A stretch of 64,000 bases of DNA from Candidatus Allofournierella merdavium (GCA_019118765.1 DWYI01000005.1:1-64000), one strand, 5' to 3'; counted from the first letter of the stretch, positions 16,702 to 25,749 are shown. A program made the numbers and translations. Notes: generated from the letters alone by a model not told the origin.

Positions 16702-18594
16702 TCAATCCTCTTCCTGCTCGTACTGTTCCTGTTCCTCCACCAGCTTTTCCCACTGGTCGAACAGTTCCTGCTGATGGAACCGGATGTCGTCCAATTCGTC
16801 ACAGGTGTCCCGCAGCAGCACATGGTCCCGCAGGACTTCGGGGTCATTGATGGAATTTTCCAGTTCCACCACCCGGGCGCCGATCTGCTCGATCTCCTCC
16901 TCCACAGCCTTGATCTTGGCCCGCAGTTCCGCGCGGCGGCGGCGCTGCTCCTTGCCGTAGGAGGCCTTGCCACCAGTGGCGTTCTGGGGATTGGAGACGG
17001 GCTCCGGCGCGGCCTGGCCGCGGCCCATCATCTTTTCGTAGCTCTCGTACAGGGTGGCCTTGCCGTTCTCAATGTAGAGGATGGGGCAGGCCAGGCTGTT
17101 CATCAGGTAGCGGTCGTGGGTGATCAGCAGCAGAGTGCCCTCATAGGCAGCCAGCGCCTCGGTGAGGCTGTCGCGGGTGTAGATGTCCAGGTGGTTGGTG
17201 GGCTCGTCCATAAACAGCAGATTGGGCCGCTCCAGCACGATCTCGGCGAGGCGCAGACGGGCGAGTTCGCCGCCGGACAGCGCGCCGCAGGGCTTGAACA
17301 CATCCTCGCCCTTAAAGCCAAAGCGGGCCAGATGGCTGCGCACTTCCAGTTCGGTCATGCGGGGCCACTTGTCCCACACGGCGTCGATGACCCGGCCGCC
17401 GCGGCGCAGCTGCTGCTGCTCAAACACGCTCACCTTCGCCCCCGCGCCCAGGCGTACCATTCCCCCGCTGGGTTTCCTTCGCCCCGCCAGCACCTGCATC
17501 AGGGTGGATTTGCCCGCGCCGTTGGGCCCGGCGATCACCAGCCGCTCGCCCCGCAGCACCTGCAGGTCGAAGGGCTCCAGCAGCGTGCGTCCCTCGATCT
17601 TGACACAGAGGTTTTTCAGGGTCAGGATCTCGTTGTAAGGGGTCACGTCAAATTCGAAGCGGAATTTCAGCTGCTGCGGGCCGCTGGAAGGCTTCTCGGT
17701 GATCTCCATCTTTTCCAGCTGCTTGCGGCGGCTCTGGGCCATTTTGGTGGTGGAGGCCCGCACCAGGTTCCGCGCGATGTAATCCTCCAGCTTTTGCGCC
17801 TTGGCCACGTCGGCGTCGTGCTGCTTTTGCTGCAGCGCCACTGCCGCCTCCTTCTGAGGCAGGAAGGCGGAATAGTTGCCCTTGTAGCTGGTCAGGCCGT
17901 GACCCTCCACCTCCCAGATGCGGGTACACACCTCGTCCAGGAAATAGCGGTCGTGGCTGACCACCAGCACCGCGCCGGAGTAGCCCTTCAGATAGTTTTC
18001 CAGCCACTCCATCGTGATGAAATCCAGATGGTTGGTGGGCTCGTCCAGGATCAGAACGTCCGGCCGCTGGAGCAGCAGCCGGGCCAGGCACAGCCGGGTG
18101 TGCTCGCCGCCGGAGAGCACCGCCACGCTCTTTTGATAGGTCTCGGGGCCAAACCCCATGCCGCTGAGCACCTTTTTGATGTTCACGTCCATGTTATAGC
18201 CGTCGGCAGCGTCGATCACCGCCGAGAGGCGGGCGTGCTCCGCCAGCAGTTCCTGGTCGGCGGGATCCTTTTCCAGCTTTTTTTCCAGCAGCTGCATCCG
18301 GTTCATGGCGTCCAGCACCGGCGCGAAGGCGTTGCGCATCTCACCGTAGACGTCCTGAGCGGGATCCAGCTTGCTGTTCTGCTCCAGGTACCCCAGGGTG
18401 ACGCCGCGGGTCAGCTGCACCTCCCCTTCGTCGGGCTGATACTCGCCGCAAAGGATCTTGAGCAGGGTGGTTTTTCCGGCCCCGTTTTCCCCCACGATGC
18501 CGATGCGCTCCCCCTGCTCCACCGTGGCGTTGATCCCCTGAAGGACCACCGTCTCGCCAAAACTTTTTCCGATGTTTTGTAAGGATAGTACCAT
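16702..18594 (-). CDS. ABC-F family ATPase (ribosome-associated, Uup/YdiF-like)
   Basis: A 630-aa soluble protein with two ABC domains and no membrane segment. Walker A are GENGAGKTT (about 36-44) and GPNGAGKST (about 350); signature motifs are LSGGEHTRL and LSGGELARL. Both Walker B regions read LDEPTNHLD or MDEPTNHLD, typical of ABC-F. The inter-domain linker (about 240-320, basic, QSRRKQLEKM) is the P-site tRNA interaction motif region. A charged C-terminal coiled coil (about 550-628) resembles that of Uup/YdiF. ABC-F proteins act on stalled ribosomes or give antibiotic protection; nothing here indicates a resistance type. It follows yjjG by 30 nt. Confidence 0.93.
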   Translation of the reverse strand: MVLSLQNIGKSFGETVVLQGINATVEQGERIGIVGENGAGKTTLLKILCGEYQPDEGEVQLTRGVTLGYLEQNSKLDPAQDVYGEMRNAFAPVLDAMNRMQLLEKKLEKDPADQELLAEHARLSAVIDAADGYNMDVNIKKVLSGMGFGPETYQKSVAVLSGGEHTRLCLARLLLQRPDVLILDEPTNHLDFITMEWLENYLKGYSGAVLVVSHDRYFLDEVCTRIWEVEGHGLTSYKGNYSAFLPQKEAAVALQQKQHDADVAKAQKLEDYIARNLVRASTTKMAQSRRKQLEKMEITEKPSSGPQQLKFRFEFDVTPYNEILTLKNLCVKIEGRTLLEPFDLQVLRGERLVIAGPNGAGKSTLMQVLAGRRKPSGGMVRLGAGAKVSVFEQQQLRRGGRVIDAVWDKWPRMTELEVRSHLARFGFKGEDVFKPCGALSGGELARLRLAEIVLERPNLLFMDEPTNHLDIYTRDSLTEALAAYEGTLLLITHDRYLMNSLACPILYIENGKATLYESYEKMMGRGQAAPEPVSNPQNATGGKASYGKEQRRRRAELRAKIKAVEEEIEQIGARVVELENSINDPEVLRDHVLLRDTCDELDDIRFHQQELFDQWEKLVEEQEQYEQEED

Positions 18595-18624
18595 ATTCGT
18601 CCCGTCTCTTCGCGTAACTTGTGG

Positions 18625-19374
18625 TCAGCCGCCCTGCTCAAACTGATGCTTGCGCGCCGTCTTGCCCACGTTCTCCAGTTCGTCCGGCTCCATCACGATG
18701 GCATACAGTTCCTCCCAGGAGCGCACGGTGTGGGTCGGTCCGTTCTCGGCGGGAGCCTCCTCCCCGTTCCAGTTGCACCAGCAGGTATCCAGCCCGGCGT
18801 TCTGGCCGCCCTTGACGTCCGCGGTGAGGCTGTCGCCCACCACCAGCACCTTGCCCCGGTTCTCGATGCCCAGGGTGCGCAGGGCCGTCTCAAAGAAGCG
18901 GCGGTTGGGTTTTTCCACCCCCACCCGCTCCGAGATGAACACACCGTCCATATAAGCGTTTAGGCCGGAATCCGCCAGACGCTTTTCCTGCACCCGCTCC
19001 ACGCCGTTGGTCACCACCGCCAGGGTGGCCACCTCCGCCAGTTCCTTCACCGCGTCCAGCGCGCCGGGGATTGGGTCGGGATGCTCGCTCAGCCGGTCGA
19101 GATAATATGTGTTCATCGCCGCCGCGTCGCCGGTGCGCTCCAGCGCGGCCAGCAGTTCCTCAAACCGCCGCACCACCAGCTTGTCCCGTTTGATCTGGCC
19201 CTTCTCCAGCGCAGCCCAGAGCCCCTTGTTGATGGTGTGGTAGGTGTCCGCTACCTCCTGGGTGGCCGGCAAGCCGAAGTGTTCCATCGTCTCGTGAAAG
19301 GCCTTCTGCTCGGCGGCGCCGAAATCCAGCAGGGTGCCATCCACATCCAGCAAAAGGCAATGATAGTATGCCAT
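18625..19374 (-). CDS. yjjG: YjjG-family noncanonical pyrimidine nucleotidase (HAD superfamily)
   Basis: A 249-aa cytoplasmic phosphatase of the HAD fold. Motif I is LLDVDGTLLDF (nucleophile Asp 10), motif II Thr is in VVTNG, and motif III/IV are the Lys of VGVEKPN and VGDSLTADVKGG. The FISERVGVEKP pattern and length match YjjG/YfnB, which dephosphorylate pyrimidine nucleoside monophosphates including damaged ones. First gene of a two-gene operon with the ABC-F ATPase. Confidence 0.85.
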   Translation of the reverse strand: MAYYHCLLLDVDGTLLDFGAAEQKAFHETMEHFGLPATQEVADTYHTINKGLWAALEKGQIKRDKLVVRRFEELLAALERTGDAAAMNTYYLDRLSEHPDPIPGALDAVKELAEVATLAVVTNGVERVQEKRLADSGLNAYMDGVFISERVGVEKPNRRFFETALRTLGIENRGKVLVVGDSLTADVKGGQNAGLDTCWCNWNGEEAPAENGPTHTVRSWEELYAIVMEPDELENVGKTARKHQFEQGG

Positions 19375-19447
19375 GGGTCATTCTCTCCCTTTTTCAATCC
19401 TTTGCCGCCCGGCGATCCACACGGCGGGCGGCAGTTTTACCTTGTCT

Positions 19448-19476
19448 ATTATCTCCTATTCCGGCCCATTCGTCAA
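19448..19476 (-). promoter_or_regulatory. promoter of the yjjG-ABC-F operon
   Basis: TTGACG (complement 19471-19476), 17-nt spacer, GATAAT (complement 19448-19453), about 74 nt before the yjjG start. Confidence 0.75.
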
Positions 19477-19496
19477 GCAAACATCCCACATGCACG

Positions 19497-19536
19497 GCGG
19501 CACCCGGACGGGCCAAGGCCGCCGTCCGGGTGCCGC
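19497..19536 (-). terminator. hairpin downstream of the Cys-rich gene
   Basis: A perfect 15-bp GC-rich stem (19497-19511 with 19522-19536) located 10 nt after the stop of the Cys-rich gene. There is no T run, so termination would be weak or Rho-dependent. Confidence 0.55.
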
Positions 19537-19545
19537 TGCGTGTGC

Positions 19546-19869
19546 TCAGAGATCGACGATGGGATAGGCGCTGTTGTCCGCCGCGGCGTTTTGGCAGCCG
19601 CAGCGGCCGCAGGGCCACGTGGGACAGTTTTCCGCGGGGTCCGGCTCGGGCTCGGGCTCCGGTTCGGGTTCCGGCTCCATATCGCAGCCGCAGGAAGTCC
19701 GGCAGCCCCAGGGGCACCCCTGCGACCTGCCCGGACATCCGTAGGACGTCCGCTCCGCCGCCGAAACCACCGGCTCACCCCAATCGAAGTCATAGTTTTC
19801 CACGCTGCCGTCGGTCACGTCTTCGTCGCCGACCGCGTATGCGCGCAAGCACTGGCTCAAGTCTGTCAT
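19546..19869 (-). CDS. cysteine-rich small protein with Glu-Pro repeats, unknown function
   Basis: A 107-aa protein I do not recognise. The N-terminal half is acidic (VGDEDVTDGSVENYDFDWGE). The C-terminal half has nine Cys arranged in two clusters (YGCPGRSQGCPWGCRTSCGC and CPTWPCGRCGC), separated by a PEPEPEPEPEP spacer. No signal peptide or membrane segment is visible. The ATG at 19869 with AAGGAGG 9 nt upstream is preferred to a TTG two codons earlier. It lies 58 nt after gpsA and may be co-transcribed. It could be a metal-binding protein, a disulfide-rich peptide or a RiPP-like precursor with an acidic leader; no modification enzyme is adjacent. Confidence 0.65.
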   Translation of the reverse strand: MTDLSQCLRAYAVGDEDVTDGSVENYDFDWGEPVVSAAERTSYGCPGRSQGCPWGCRTSCGCDMEPEPEPEPEPEPDPAENCPTWPCGRCGCQNAAADNSAYPIVDL

Positions 19870-19927
19870 GGTCAAACGCCTCCTTGACCCAGTGTATGCG
19901 CCCGCGCCGCGCCGCGTGCGCCGGCGC

Positions 19928-20890
19928 TCAGTAATCGAACTCGCCCTTTACCGAGCGGCTGAACAGCCGCGGAAGCACCTCGTCGGCGGCGAGGCCGTTG
20001 TAGAGCAGATCGTTCACCGTCTGGCAGATGGGCAGATCCACTTCGTACTCCTGCCCCAGCCGCACCAGCGCCTGCACGGTGGAGGCCCCTTCGGCCAGCA
20101 GGTCGTACGGTTCGCCCTTGATGAAGTTCTCGCCGAACTGGCGGTTGTGGCTGTGGGGCGAAAACAGGGTGGCCTGGTAGTCTCCCAGATGGCAGAGCCC
20201 GTAGGCGGACAGCTCGTTGCCGCCCATGGCGCGGATAAGACGCGCCACCTCCCGGGCGCCCCGGGCCATCAGCGCGCCCTTCAGGCTGGTAAAGCCCGCG
20301 CCGTCCAGCATGCCCGCGGCGATGCCGATGACGTTCTTCGCCGCGGCGCCCACCTCAGTGCCGATGAGATCGCGGCCTTTGTACAGCCGGATCAGGTCAC
20401 TGCTGAGCTGTTCCACAATAAAATCGGTGGTGGAGGGGGCAGCGGAATCCACCACCATGCAGTTGGGCACGCCAGCGGTGAAATCCTGCACATGGCCGGG
20501 CCCGACCCACACCGCCAGCTGCACCGGCTGGGTGACCTCCTCCCGGAACACCTGGGTCAGGCGCTTGCCGGTGGCCACCTCGATGCCCTTCATGCAGAGG
20601 ATGAAGGTCTTGCCCGCCACGTCGTGCTGCTGGATCTGCCCCGCCAGCTGCCGCAGCTGCTGGGCGCTGATGGAGATGACCACCACCGGCCCGAAGGCCA
20701 GCGCCGCTGCCAGGTCGTCGTCCAGCTGCAGCGAAGCGGGCAGGGTCTGGTATTCGTTCTTCCGCTCGGCCCGCAGCTGAGCGAGGCCGCGGGAACCGGG
20801 ACGGCCCCACAGTAAAACGTCGTTTTTCGCGCAGTGGTAGGAGGCCAGAAATGTGCCCCATCGGCCGCAGCCGAGAACGGAAAGCTTCAT
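19928..20890 (-). CDS. gpsA: NAD(P)-dependent glycerol-3-phosphate dehydrogenase
   Basis: A 320-aa cytoplasmic enzyme making sn-glycerol-3-phosphate from dihydroxyacetone phosphate for phospholipid synthesis. The N-terminal Rossmann fold has GCGRWGT (about 8-14). The catalytic Lys lies in EVGAAAKNVIGIAAG (about 189), and the C-terminal helical domain has an SHNRQFGE segment. The family's usual GDLxxTC region is diverged to HLGDYQATLFSPHSHNRQ, so this is a somewhat atypical GpsA. Possibly followed in the same transcript by the Cys-rich gene. Confidence 0.87.
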   Translation of the reverse strand: MKLSVLGCGRWGTFLASYHCAKNDVLLWGRPGSRGLAQLRAERKNEYQTLPASLQLDDDLAAALAFGPVVVISISAQQLRQLAGQIQQHDVAGKTFILCMKGIEVATGKRLTQVFREEVTQPVQLAVWVGPGHVQDFTAGVPNCMVVDSAAPSTTDFIVEQLSSDLIRLYKGRDLIGTEVGAAAKNVIGIAAGMLDGAGFTSLKGALMARGAREVARLIRAMGGNELSAYGLCHLGDYQATLFSPHSHNRQFGENFIKGEPYDLLAEGASTVQALVRLGQEYEVDLPICQTVNDLLYNGLAADEVLPRLFSRSVKGEFDY

Positions 20891-20918
20891 GGTGCGTTCT
20901 CCTTCTTGGTCATGTCGT

Positions 20919-20953
20919 GAAAAGGCCGCCCTGCCGGGCAGGGCGGCCTTTTC
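20919..20953 (-). terminator. terminator of the HAD-SGNH operon
   Basis: A perfect 16-bp stem (20919-20934 with 20938-20953), 3-nt loop, symmetric AAAA/TTTT arms. It separates the SGNH operon from gpsA. Confidence 0.85.
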
Positions 20954-20987
20954 TATTCTATTGACGTTTCAAAATGTATGTCCCCGC

Positions 20988-23015
20988 TCACGGCGTGTCC
21001 GGCTGGCTGGCGGTCGATGCAGGCGGAGTGGTGGTGGACGTTGCCGGCGGATCGGTCACGGTGACGGTGGCGCTGGCGGTACCGGTGGTGTAGCCGTCCT
21101 TGGTCACCGTGACGGTGATGGTCTGCTGGCCGGCAGCGGCGGGCGTGTAATTCACGCTCTCGCCGTTGCCGGTCACAGCGCCGCTCCAGGTGATCGTAGA
21201 ACCGGCCGGCGCGCCGACCACCTTGTAGGTGCCCGTTGTGCCCGTCGTCAGCGAAGCGGCACCCTCGATGGAAACAGACATCGGCTGGAGGGCCTTGCCC
21301 TGCACCGTGATGGTAGCCGTGCCGCTGACGTCGCCGATGGTGGCGGTCACCGTATAGGTCTTTGCGTCGGTGCTGTCGTTCGCGGGCACCGTCACCGTGG
21401 TGCTGGAGCCGCTGGTGGCGCTGAGGGTGGCGCCGGCGGTCACGCTCCAGCTGACCGTTCCTTCCGCGTCACCGGGCGTGACGGTGGCGGTGAGGGTGGC
21501 GCTGCCGCCGGAACTGCTGACACTGGTACCGCCGTTCACCGTGACGCCGGTGGGCTTCACCGCCCCCTTCTCCACCGTCAGTTTGTACTCGGCGGAGGTG
21601 GTCTTGCCGTTCACGGTCACACTCGCCTTGATGGTAAAGGTACCTTCCTTGTCAGGTGTGTACGCCCAGCTGTAACCCACACGCTGCTGGGTGCCGTCCA
21701 GCGTCCAGATCACAGAAGTGTCCTTGTCGATGCTCTTGTCGCTCACCGAAGCGCTGAAGATGAGTTTGTCGCCCACCTTGGCGGTGCCGGAACTGCCCTG
21801 CTCGATGCTCACCACCAATTTTGCGCCGAACATGGCGGTCACATTGACGTTCTGCTTGAAATCCTTGTCGGTGCGGGTGGCGTCGGTTTTGCCATCGCTC
21901 CATTTGATGAACTCGTAGCCGGATGCGGGCACCGCGGTCACCGAAACGCTGCTCTCACTGGTGAGGTCCTTGAAGCTCAGGTTCGTCTTGTCTTTCTGGT
22001 CACCGCTTGTCAGGGTGCCGCCCACGTTTTTGTCCACGTTATACTGCGCGGTATAGGTCTTTTGCTCCTGCGAAGTTGCCGGCGTGGGAGTGGTCGTGGT
22101 CGCGGTGCCGGTGGAACCGGTCTTGCGGCGCTCGGGGATGTTGCTGGTATCGGGGCGGCGGTCCTCCGTGCCAAGATAGGCGTGGGTGCGCGCATAATCC
22201 ATAATGGCCGTGAGCGCATCCTTTTTCAGATGGATATCGCCGTCCATAAAATACTGCGACTTGCCGTAGCCGTCTTCACCCACCAGGATCTCGGAGATAT
22301 TCAGGAACTTATAGCCGTTGTCCGCGCACATCTGCGCCAGGGCTTCGTTGAAACCGTTGATGGTCTCCATGCTCATGTTGGGATAGCTGCCGTGGCTTTC
22401 CGGAATGGGCGGCACCGCGGAAACGATGATATCCGTATAGGGATACGCCGCCTTGATGGCCTCCAGCCCGCTGCGATAGTTGGACACAAAATCGGACGCG
22501 CTCATACTGCCGTCGGCGTTGTTGGTGCCCATCATCACGATGATCCGGCGGGGCTTCATCTTGGGCAGGGCGTCGGGAATGGAATAGGCGGTATCGTCGC
22601 CCTTGAAGTAGATGGATTTGTCGGTGGTGAAATTCTGGATGCCCAGCCCTTCCACCGCCACCACCTGATCCAGTTCCAGCAGCGCGTACTGGTAATAACG
22701 GTAGGTGTTGGAATCGCCCACAAAGATCGTCTGATCGATGTATTCCTTGCCGGCGTCGTCGGTCGCGCCCAGAACGGCGTCGCCGTACTGGCTGGCGTCA
22801 AAGTCGTTTTCCACCATCTGCCCGGAGGTAGTGGACGAAGGCTGACTGTCTCCGGACTGGGGTTTGTCCTTGCCGGCCTTGGATACGATCACGCTCACCA
22901 CAGCGATGGTGATGATCAGCACCAGGGCACAGATGGCCAACACAATGGCCGCCTGTTTCTGCTTCGGGGTCATGGACCCTGAGCCTCCGCGGGTGTTTCG
23001 TCTGTTTCGAGGCAT
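20988..23015 (-). CDS. membrane-anchored SGNH/GDSL hydrolase with InlB-like and Ig-like repeats
   Basis: A 675-aa surface protein. A basic N-terminus (MPRNRRNTRGG) and one membrane segment (about 22-45) make it a signal-anchor protein. An SGNH hydrolase domain (about 85-280) follows, with block I FVGDSNT (Ser nucleophile), block III MMGTNNA, and block V DGDIH. After a Thr/Pro linker comes an InlB/FIVAR-like module (YEFIKWSDGKTD), then several Ig-like beta domains (TVNGGTSVSSSGGSATLTA and similar) and a low-complexity Thr/Ser/Pro tail. No LPXTG is seen. Likely a surface deacetylase or esterase acting on a glycan; substrate unknown. The start at 23015 follows GGAGGG. It is 25 nt downstream of a HAD gene. 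Confidence 0.85.
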   Translation of the reverse strand: MPRNRRNTRGGSGSMTPKQKQAAIVLAICALVLIITIAVVSVIVSKAGKDKPQSGDSQPSSTTSGQMVENDFDASQYGDAVLGATDDAGKEYIDQTIFVGDSNTYRYYQYALLELDQVVAVEGLGIQNFTTDKSIYFKGDDTAYSIPDALPKMKPRRIIVMMGTNNADGSMSASDFVSNYRSGLEAIKAAYPYTDIIVSAVPPIPESHGSYPNMSMETINGFNEALAQMCADNGYKFLNISEILVGEDGYGKSQYFMDGDIHLKKDALTAIMDYARTHAYLGTEDRRPDTSNIPERRKTGSTGTATTTTPTPATSQEQKTYTAQYNVDKNVGGTLTSGDQKDKTNLSFKDLTSESSVSVTAVPASGYEFIKWSDGKTDATRTDKDFKQNVNVTAMFGAKLVVSIEQGSSGTAKVGDKLIFSASVSDKSIDKDTSVIWTLDGTQQRVGYSWAYTPDKEGTFTIKASVTVNGKTTSAEYKLTVEKGAVKPTGVTVNGGTSVSSSGGSATLTATVTPGDAEGTVSWSVTAGATLSATSGSSTTVTVPANDSTDAKTYTVTATIGDVSGTATITVQGKALQPMSVSIEGAASLTTGTTGTYKVVGAPAGSTITWSGAVTGNGESVNYTPAAAGQQTITVTVTKDGYTTGTASATVTVTDPPATSTTTPPASTASQPDTP

Positions 23016-23040
23016 TCGATTGCCCTCCTTTATTGTTTGC

Positions 23041-23688
23041 TTACAGACCAAGGATGAAATCGGTCAATTCCTCACACGTCCGGGCCATAAAGCACGGCTT
23101 GAAGGCAAGCAGTTCTTCCCTGCTGCCGTAACCGTACAGCACGGCAGCGGCGGGCACCTTGCAGTCGGCCGCGCCGCGCATATCATCGGCCCGGTCGCCC
23201 ACCATCAGCACCTTTGCTCCCTTCAGTTCCGGACGCGTGAGCACGGTGTGCATCACGGCGGTCTTGGTGTCCACGCTCTTGTCCTCGCTGGCGCCGCCGA
23301 TGAATGTAAAATAGCCGGCCAGCCCCTGCTCGCGCAGGATCGGAGTCACCACCGAAGTGGGCTTGGAGGTGGCGGTGTACAGTTTTACGCCGCTGTCCTT
23401 CAGCCGCCCCAGCATCTCCCGCACGCCGGGAAACACCTGGCACATATGCTGACCCACCTCGTGATACCGGTCACGGTAGATGCGCACCATGCGTTCCACG
23501 TCTTCCTCCCGGCGCATGTGTTCGCCAAAACTGCGCCGCAGCGGGGGGCCGAGGTATCGGGTCAGGTCGATCCCGGCCGGGTCGATCCCCACCGATTGAA
23601 ACGTGTATTCCATTGTTGCGAGGATCCCCGGGCTGGAGTGGATCAAAGTGCCGTCCACATCGAACAGCACGGCATTGAAGCAAGCCAA
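23041..23688 (-). CDS. HAD family hydrolase, phosphoglycolate phosphatase-like
   Basis: A 215-aa phosphatase of the HAD fold. Motif I is LFDVDGTLIHS, motif II Thr is in YTATSKP, motif III is Lys in VDTKTAVM, and motif IV is MVGDRADDMRGA. An alpha-helical cap lies between about residues 15 and 85. It resembles Gph/PpaX-type phosphatases. No ATG precedes motif I, so I take TTG at 23688, 7 nt after an AAAGGCGG-like ribosome site; the start is uncertain. Co-transcribed with the SGNH surface protein. Confidence 0.8.
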   Translation of the reverse strand: MACFNAVLFDVDGTLIHSSPGILATMEYTFQSVGIDPAGIDLTRYLGPPLRRSFGEHMRREEDVERMVRIYRDRYHEVGQHMCQVFPGVREMLGRLKDSGVKLYTATSKPTSVVTPILREQGLAGYFTFIGGASEDKSVDTKTAVMHTVLTRPELKGAKVLMVGDRADDMRGAADCKVPAAAVLYGYGSREELLAFKPCFMARTCEELTDFILGL

Positions 23689-23812
23689 ACTGGCACCGCC
23701 TTTCCTGTGGTTGGTCGCGCCGAAAAGGGCGCCGTTTCCGGCGCGCGCCCCCCTCCCCGCCCATCGTTCACCCAAGAGGGAACGGAGACAGCAAGGCAGC
23801 ACCGATACGGTT

Positions 23813-23841
23813 ATTATACCATTTTTCCTGTTCCCGCACAA
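23813..23841 (-). promoter_or_regulatory. promoter of the HAD-SGNH operon
   Basis: TTGTGC (complement 23836-23841), 17-nt spacer, TATAAT (complement 23813-23818). Confidence 0.75.
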
Positions 23842-23905
23842 CGAAAAGGCCCGGAATTTCACCTGACTGACGCATATAATACGATAAATCGCTCGCAAAT
23901 ATTGC

Positions 23906-23936
23906 AAAAATGCCCGGTGCGTTACAGCACCGGGCA
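23906..23936 (-). terminator. terminator of the TrpXYZ-like operon
   Basis: A perfect 10-bp stem (23911-23920 with 23927-23936) followed on the minus strand by TTTTT, 17 nt after the ATPase stop. Confidence 0.88.
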
Positions 23937-23953
23937 GGAAAGCGCGTATCCGT

Positions 23954-24748
23954 TCAGGAGAGAAGCATCCGGTCATTGTCCAGTTCGCTGCCGCTGGCCT
24001 GCTCGAATTTTTGCAGCAGGTCGGCCACCTTCAATTTCCGCTTCTCCTCGCCGTTCACGTCGTAGATGATGCGCCCCTCAAACATCATGATGAGGCGGTT
24101 GCCATACTGGATGGCGTCTTTCATGTTGTGGGTGATCATCAGGGTGGTGAGTTTGTTCTCGGCCACGATCTTTGCGGAGAGTTCCAGCACCTTGGCGGCG
24201 GTCTTGGGGTCCAGCGCGGCGGTGTGCTCGTCCAGCAAAAGCAGCTTGGGCTTTTTGAGGGAGGCCATCAGCAGAGTCAGCGCCTGCCGCTGGCCGCCGC
24301 TGAGCAGGCCCACCTTGCTGGTGAGGCGGTTTTCCAGGCCAAGGCCCAGCATTTTCAGCTGCTCCTTGTACCGCTCTTGTTCCTCTTTGGTGATGCCCAG
24401 GCGAAGGCCGCGGCGCTGGCCGCGCCGGGCCGCCAGCGCCAGGTTTTCCTCGATCTGCATGGTGGCCGCGGTGCCGATCATGGGGTCCTGAAAGACACGG
24501 CCGATGTACTTGGCCCGCTTGTGTTCCGGCAGGCGGGTAATGTCCACCCCGTCGATCATGATGGTGCCGGAATCCACCGGCCAAACGCCCGCCACCGCGT
24601 TCAGCAGCGTGCTTTTGCCCGCGCCGTTGCCGCCGATCACCGTAACGAAGTCCCCTTCGTCCAGGTGCAGCGAAAGGCCGTTCAACGCCACCTTTTCGTT
24701 GACCGTGCCGGGGTTGAAGGTCTTGGAGATGTTTTTCACATCAAGCAT
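23954..24748 (-). CDS. ABC transporter ATPase (TrpZ-like)
   Basis: A 264-aa ATP-binding subunit. Walker A is GGNGAGKST (about 39-47), the Q-loop VFQDP, signature LSGGQRQAL, Walker B LLLLDEHTAALDP (His in place of the usual Pro after DE), and switch His MITHN. The ATPase overlaps the permease gene by 8 nt. Gene order binding protein, permease, ATPase and the ABC_sub_bind-type binding protein match the TrpXYZ class of tryptophan/aromatic importers; the substrate is inferred. Confidence 0.88.
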   Translation of the reverse strand: MLDVKNISKTFNPGTVNEKVALNGLSLHLDEGDFVTVIGGNGAGKSTLLNAVAGVWPVDSGTIMIDGVDITRLPEHKRAKYIGRVFQDPMIGTAATMQIEENLALAARRGQRRGLRLGITKEEQERYKEQLKMLGLGLENRLTSKVGLLSGGQRQALTLLMASLKKPKLLLLDEHTAALDPKTAAKVLELSAKIVAENKLTTLMITHNMKDAIQYGNRLIMMFEGRIIYDVNGEEKRKLKVADLLQKFEQASGSELDNDRMLLS

Positions 24749-25688
24749 TGCGGGCGCCCCCCTTCTTCACGGGTTTGGAAAAATAGCGGTTCTTCCAGTA
24801 AGGCACCGACAGGAACACAGCGACCACCAGCGCCGAGAGCAGCTTGAGATAGTTGGCGTTGAGGCCCAGCGCCAGCACCGCCTGCAGCACGATGTAGTAG
24901 ATGATGGAGCCCAGCACCACCGAGAACAGCTTCAGCGCGAAATTGGTGAACAGCTTGCCGAAGATCACCTCGCCGATGATGACGGCGGCCAGACCGATGA
25001 CGATGGCGCCGCGGCCTATGTTGATCTCGCTGGCGCTGTTGTACTGGGCCAGCAGCGCGCCGGAAAGCGCCACCAGCCCGTTGGAGACCACCAGCCCCAG
25101 CACCTTGGCGAAGTTGGTGTTGATGCCCTGGGCACGGGCCATGTTGCCGTTGGCGCCGGTGGCGCGCAGCGAACAGCCCAGTTCGGTGCCGAAAAACCAG
25201 TAGAGCACCGCGATGATGGCCAGGGTGAACAGCCCGCCCACAAAGATGGGGTGGCGCCAGAAGGGCCGGGTGCCCTTGGCCACATCCGTCACGAACCGCA
25301 GCGACACCAGCAGCTTGTCCAGCATCTCGTTGGTGGTAACATTGATGGCCACGGTGGCTTTCATGCTCATAATGGCCATGTTCACCGAGTAGAGTCCCAG
25401 CTGGGTCAGGATGCCGGCCAGGATGGCGGGGATGCCGCAGGCCGTGTGCAGCAGGCCGGTGACAAGACCCGCCGCCATGCCCGCCAGCGTGGCCGCCAGC
25501 ATGGCCAGCCACAGGTTGACGCCGCCGGTGAACAGCACCGTGAACACCGCCGCGCCGGTACACAGGGAGCCGTCCACCGTCAGGTCGGCGATGTCAAGAA
25601 TGCGAAAGGTGATGTACACGCCGATGGCCATGATGCCCCAGATCAGCCCCTGGGAAACAGCCCCCGGCAGTGCGTTGAGAAAATCCAT
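24741..25688 (-). CDS. ABC transporter permease (TrpY-like)
   Basis: A 315-aa integral membrane subunit with about eight to nine segments, of the permease class shared by branched-chain amino acid and TrpXYZ importers (GLIWGIMAIGVYITFRIL near the N-terminus; GLVVSNGLVALSGALLAQY mid-protein). The start at 25688 has GGAGGG 6-9 nt upstream. It is separated from the binding-protein gene by a hairpin that should lower its expression relative to that gene. Confidence 0.87.
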   Translation of the reverse strand: MDFLNALPGAVSQGLIWGIMAIGVYITFRILDIADLTVDGSLCTGAAVFTVLFTGGVNLWLAMLAATLAGMAAGLVTGLLHTACGIPAILAGILTQLGLYSVNMAIMSMKATVAINVTTNEMLDKLLVSLRFVTDVAKGTRPFWRHPIFVGGLFTLAIIAVLYWFFGTELGCSLRATGANGNMARAQGINTNFAKVLGLVVSNGLVALSGALLAQYNSASEINIGRGAIVIGLAAVIIGEVIFGKLFTNFALKLFSVVLGSIIYYIVLQAVLALGLNANYLKLLSALVVAVFLSVPYWKNRYFSKPVKKGGARNA

Positions 25689-25749
25689 GTATCTTCCCTC
25701 CTGCGGGGCGAAAGGCCGCCCCGTTACTGTCGACTTTATTACTATAACA

